DNA from: an uncultured Aquimarina sp. | GTDB taxonomy: Bacteria; Bacteroidota; Bacteroidia; Flavobacteriales; Flavobacteriaceae | Length of the DNA: 64,000 nt | Assembly (NCBI RefSeq): GCF_947492405.1 | Contig: NZ_CANLMP010000008.1 | Location: forward strand, 62,001 to 126,000 | Direction of reading: 5' to 3' | In this document: piece by piece, positions 61,634 to 64,000 of the stretch | How positions within the stretch are numbered: position 1 is the first letter of the stretch | How the letters are laid out: each line of letters starts with the position of its first letter | Notes under the pieces: model-generated | Told to the model about the DNA's origin: nothing | The model's database searches: none | The model's input: the letters and a program-made list of their open reading frames with translations, nothing else | Program-made: the position numbers and the translations under genes

Positions 61634-61824
61634 TCAATATGCTTAACAAAGGATTTGATTATCAAGTATTTAAAGAGTAGTCAGTCGTAGTCACCGAAAA
61701 GTTCAGAATACCCCAGAAAAAAAAGATAAAAAAAATCCCTTGATATACTTGCAAAAATCCCGATGTGTTGTATATTTGCGGCGCTGAAAACGTCAAATAA
61801 CAGTATAAATATATGGGTAAAGTA

Positions 61825-61854
61825 GCAGGTTCGAATCCTGCCACCCCGACAAAA
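61825..61854 (+). other. Right attachment repeat of the island (attR)
   Basis: An exact 30-base copy of the tRNA-Pro 3' end (T arm to five bases past the discriminator), identical to 12337-12366. The bases before it do not continue the tRNA, so only the 3' fragment is present, as expected for the distal end of an integrated island. A TGTATATTTGCGG promoter-like sequence lies about 50 bases upstream, resembling a tRNA promoter from the element's own history. Confidence 0.9.
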
Positions 61855-61855
61855 A

Positions 61856-61886
61856 AATCCAATCACTTCTGTGGTTGGATTTTTTA
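61856..61886 (+). terminator. Original chromosomal tRNA-Pro terminator
   Basis: Stem AATCCAATCAC/GTGGTTGGATT with a TTCT loop and a T-run follows the right attachment repeat directly. It must have served the tRNA before the island separated it from the 5' part. The following 61,887-62,208 stretch is AT-rich and holds no gene I can support. Confidence 0.85.
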
Positions 61887-62208
61887 GTTTTAGTAGTTTA
61901 AAAAACTTTGGATTACTTCATTTTAATTATTTAAGTATAACAGAAAACGATTTATATACCAATATCAATCTAAGGATGATTAAGAATCTCTTTTGGTTGA
62001 AAACAATTGGAGACATTTCCTAATAATCACTTTTGACCCAGAAAAAATGTTTGCTATTTCAAAATTCGTGTAGAAAAAAGAATATAAATGTTTACTTATT
62101 CATTTTTATAAAGACAAACCAATAGAATGAATATAATAAAAAGTAAAGTGCAAAATGAAGTCTTATAAAATGCTGCACTTTATTAAAGTTTATATAAAAA
62201 AAATAGAT

Positions 62209-62928
62209 ATGAATAAATTGAAACGTGTTACATTAATATTTTTAAATTTCATTATTACATTTTCTTGGGCGCAGGAGGAAATTAAATATAATAATCATGA
62301 TTCCCAGATATGGTATGCATATAACGCTTCTGGAGAACTAGGAAGTTGTACTATACTTAAAGACAAAATTATATTTAAGTCTCCATTAGACTCTGATAAT
62401 GAAAAAAGTGTTTCTACCGTTTTTATAGAAAAACGATTAGACGATGAACATATAATCGTACGTAATGATAATAAGAAACCACCATATGCAGTACTAAAAA
62501 TTATAAAAGCAGATCAGTCCATATTAAAAATGGCACCAATTGTAAAAGGGATATCGGTAGATTCAGTAGAAAAAAGTTTTAAAGAAAATGAAATACCAAA
62601 TTGGATAAGCTTAACGGAGAAAGATTGGTATACTAAAGAACAAATAGAACGATTAAAGAAGGCACCAGGTTTAAATGAATTGACCCGTGATGACCTTTTG
62701 TTATCAATGCAATGGCGAAAACCATTATCAGAAAAAATAAAACAATTCCTGCAGGACACTAAAGGTGAACGTCAATTTATGATATATAGATTTGTAAATG
62801 AATATCGCAATAAAAAATTAGTAGAACTTGGTTATAACCCATATAAATTTGTGGAATATAATTTAGAAAAACAGTTTGCAGGAGACGAAGAGGTTTTAAA
62901 ATTATTGTTTGAAGAAATCAAGTTCTAA
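62209..62928 (+). CDS. Predicted exported protein, function unknown
   Basis: I prefer the start at 62209 (MNKLKRVTLIFLNFIITFSWAQ), which gives a clean signal peptide and 239 residues; the ATG at 62155 would bury it. The mature part has charged helical segments (FLQDTKGERQFMIYRFVNEYRNKK). No domain was recognised. It is the first chromosomal gene to the right of the island. Confidence 0.65.
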   Translation: MNKLKRVTLIFLNFIITFSWAQEEIKYNNHDSQIWYAYNASGELGSCTILKDKIIFKSPLDSDNEKSVSTVFIEKRLDDEHIIVRNDNKKPPYAVLKIIKADQSILKMAPIVKGISVDSVEKSFKENEIPNWISLTEKDWYTKEQIERLKKAPGLNELTRDDLLLSMQWRKPLSEKIKQFLQDTKGERQFMIYRFVNEYRNKKLVELGYNPYKFVEYNLEKQFAGDEEVLKLLFEEIKF

Positions 62929-62954
62929 AAACGTTCAAAGATAACAATACATCA

Positions 62955-64000
62955 TTATTCGTTAAGTACGACTTTTTCAAACCATAAATTTCTAATAGCG
63001 TTATTTTTTACATAGAATCCATTTATGTTTTGATTTTTATCTTTTGTAAATTCAATACTCCTTAAAAACCAACTGTCGCCAGAAAACAATATGGATGTAA
63101 TAGGAGTGAAATTGATATCTCCGTTTTTTACATTGCTTAGCTTCAGTTTGTTATTGTCTGCGATAGCTTTATATGTGATAGCATACTCTTTGTTACTATA
63201 AATTCCATTAAACTGATTACTAAGTTCTTCTTTATTATACTTTTTTGGGGTGTACTTTTCAAATCGAATCGGTTCAGCTCCTAGATATTGAAATTCCATA
63301 ACCTCAGTTTCATCTTCAGGAAATTCTATATAGATTTTATCATCAAATTGAACTTTCATTTGAAATTTATTTTTTGATAATGGTATTAGAGCATTCACGT
63401 TTCCATTGGTTCTTACATATCGTAAGGTGTCATTGATTACTTTGATCTCTCTACTCAATTCTCCTAATTGATCCCAATAATGTCCTTCAAACTGTTGAAG
63501 TTGTTTTTTAGATAAGGTTTTGGTGTTTATAGTATCAAAATTAGTGGTTTCGGGCTCTGTAAAATGTTTTGCAAGGATATTATGTGCAGATATTACACCC
63601 AAGTAGCCATTGTATCCATCGCCGTTATTGCTCAAAGCAATAGCTGTATAATTTTGAGTGGGAAATTTAAAAATAGAACTATCATGTCCACTACTACTAC
63701 CAAGAATATAGGTGGAGAACAAACCTCTTTCTTTATGACCATACAACTGTCCTACAGTAAGCTCACCAGAACTTGTGCTATTGGTTCTTCCACTGTTTAA
63801 TTTTATAATAACATCCATTTTTTGAATAACTTTTTGATCATTCCCAGTAGCGTTATTTAGATGTTGCTCCCATAAGATTAAATCATCGATGCTTGAATAC
63901 ATGTTATTAATTCCTAATATAGTATTTCCTGAGTTATTAAGAATAGTTCTGTCATCTTCTGATCGATAAGAATGTGCCACATTTTGATACATTGTGTTTA
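62955..64000 (-). CDS. Serine hydrolase (beta-lactamase class C-like), C-terminal part, runs off the window
   Basis: The open frame continues past base 64000; the ATG at 63992 is probably internal. The start of the visible part matches the class C/penicillin-binding fold after its catalytic motifs: GNTILGINNMYSSIDDLILWEQHLNN, then GLFSTYILGSSSGHDSSIFKFPTQNYTAIALSNNGDG with the HxS/G-type third motif. A C-terminal lipocalin-like beta domain follows (about 165 residues on), as in many Bacteroidota serine hydrolases. Catalytic SxxK and YxN lie outside the window. Confidence 0.82.
   Translation of the reverse strand, partial: NTMYQNVAHSYRSEDDRTILNNSGNTILGINNMYSSIDDLILWEQHLNNATGNDQKVIQKMDVIIKLNSGRTNSTSSGELTVGQLYGHKERGLFSTYILGSSSGHDSSIFKFPTQNYTAIALSNNGDGYNGYLGVISAHNILAKHFTEPETTNFDTINTKTLSKKQLQQFEGHYWDQLGELSREIKVINDTLRYVRTNGNVNALIPLSKNKFQMKVQFDDKIYIEFPEDETEVMEFQYLGAEPIRFEKYTPKKYNKEELSNQFNGIYSNKEYAITYKAIADNNKLKLSNVKNGDINFTPITSILFSGDSWFLRSIEFTKDKNQNINGFYVKNNAIRNLWFEKVVLNE

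Larger units (their letters stand above)
12337..61854. mobile_element. Genomic island of about 49.5 kb integrated in tRNA-Pro
   Basis: It is bounded by exact 30-bp direct repeats of the tRNA-Pro 3' end, with a tyrosine integrase next to the left end. The interior is dominated by accessory genes: Argonaute/DISARM-like defence, type VI effectors, an IS1182-family element, regulators and stress genes. Both flanks hold ordinary chromosomal genes. No relaxase, coupling protein or conjugation genes were seen, so transfer would need help from elsewhere. A second integrase remnant at 24.07 kb suggests more than one acquisition. Confidence 0.88.

Noticed and set aside
61662..61866. Minus-strand ORFs over the right attachment site
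   Set aside because: They read the complement of the tRNA 3' end and terminator, an artefact of the attachment repeat.

Overview
The window reads as chromosomal DNA of a low-GC marine member of the Bacteroidota, most likely the Flavobacteriaceae (an Aquimarina-like genome is my guess). The signs are the TAnnTTTG-type promoter boxes, many lipoproteins with a Cys lipobox, a TonB-dependent receptor with a carboxypeptidase-regulatory-like N-terminus, a TssD/VgrG type VI set of the Bacteroidota kind, and very few Shine-Dalgarno sequences.

Left flank (1-11,262): ordinary chromosome. On the minus strand are both methylmalonyl-CoA mutase subunits with two exported proteins between them, a DivIC/FtsB-like division protein, uridine kinase, anhydro-MurNAc kinase, and a compact operon of TonB receptor, PQQ-type sugar dehydrogenase and cytochrome c. 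Right flank (from about 61,855): an exported protein and the C-terminal part of a serine hydrolase.

Between them lies a genomic island of about 49.5 kb in a tRNA-Pro(TGG) gene. A 30-bp exact repeat of the tRNA 3' end (12,337-12,366 and 61,825-61,854) marks its ends, and a tyrosine integrase sits just inside the left end. The tRNA locus is itself unusual: three tandem 317-bp cassettes, each a 5' tRNA-Pro half with a substituted hairpin followed by a small GIY-YIG ORF whose stop codon lies in the next tRNA copy, precede the intact tRNA.

Inside the island: (a) 13.7-23.3 kb, a stress/envelope block (AraC-type regulator, prohibitin, MscS channel, cupin, a GT14 glycosyltransferase broken by one stop codon, CsbD-like protein, orphan GroES, and a DUF1611/DgcN-like protein with a fused racemase-VanX-type dipeptidase). 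(b) 23.9-24.2 kb, a scar with a second integrase tail and an HTH relic. (c) 24.3-37.9 kb, a defence operon joining a single-chain SIR2-APAZ-PIWI Argonaute to DISARM-like DrmE-, DrmA- and DrmB-type proteins and a DUF3800 protein, with no methyltransferase or DrmC. (d) 38.0-41.4 kb, hairpin-rich duplications, a 25/26-bp tandem array and an IS1182-family element. (e) 42.5-58.3 kb, a type VI effector locus without structural genes: VgrG, a PAAR-like/DUF4280 amidase, a DUF6402-like protein, a LysM/TIGR02594-type hydrolase, candidate immunity genes, and an Hcp/TssD domain fused to a large C-terminal region. (f) 58.9-61.6 kb, regulators including an S24-like repressor lacking the usual serine.

No relaxase or conjugation genes were seen, so the island looks integrase-mobilised only. 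Its cargo suits conflict with phages (Ago/DISARM) and with rival bacteria (T6SS effectors), plus stress tolerance. All functions are read from sequence motifs; no database search was possible.
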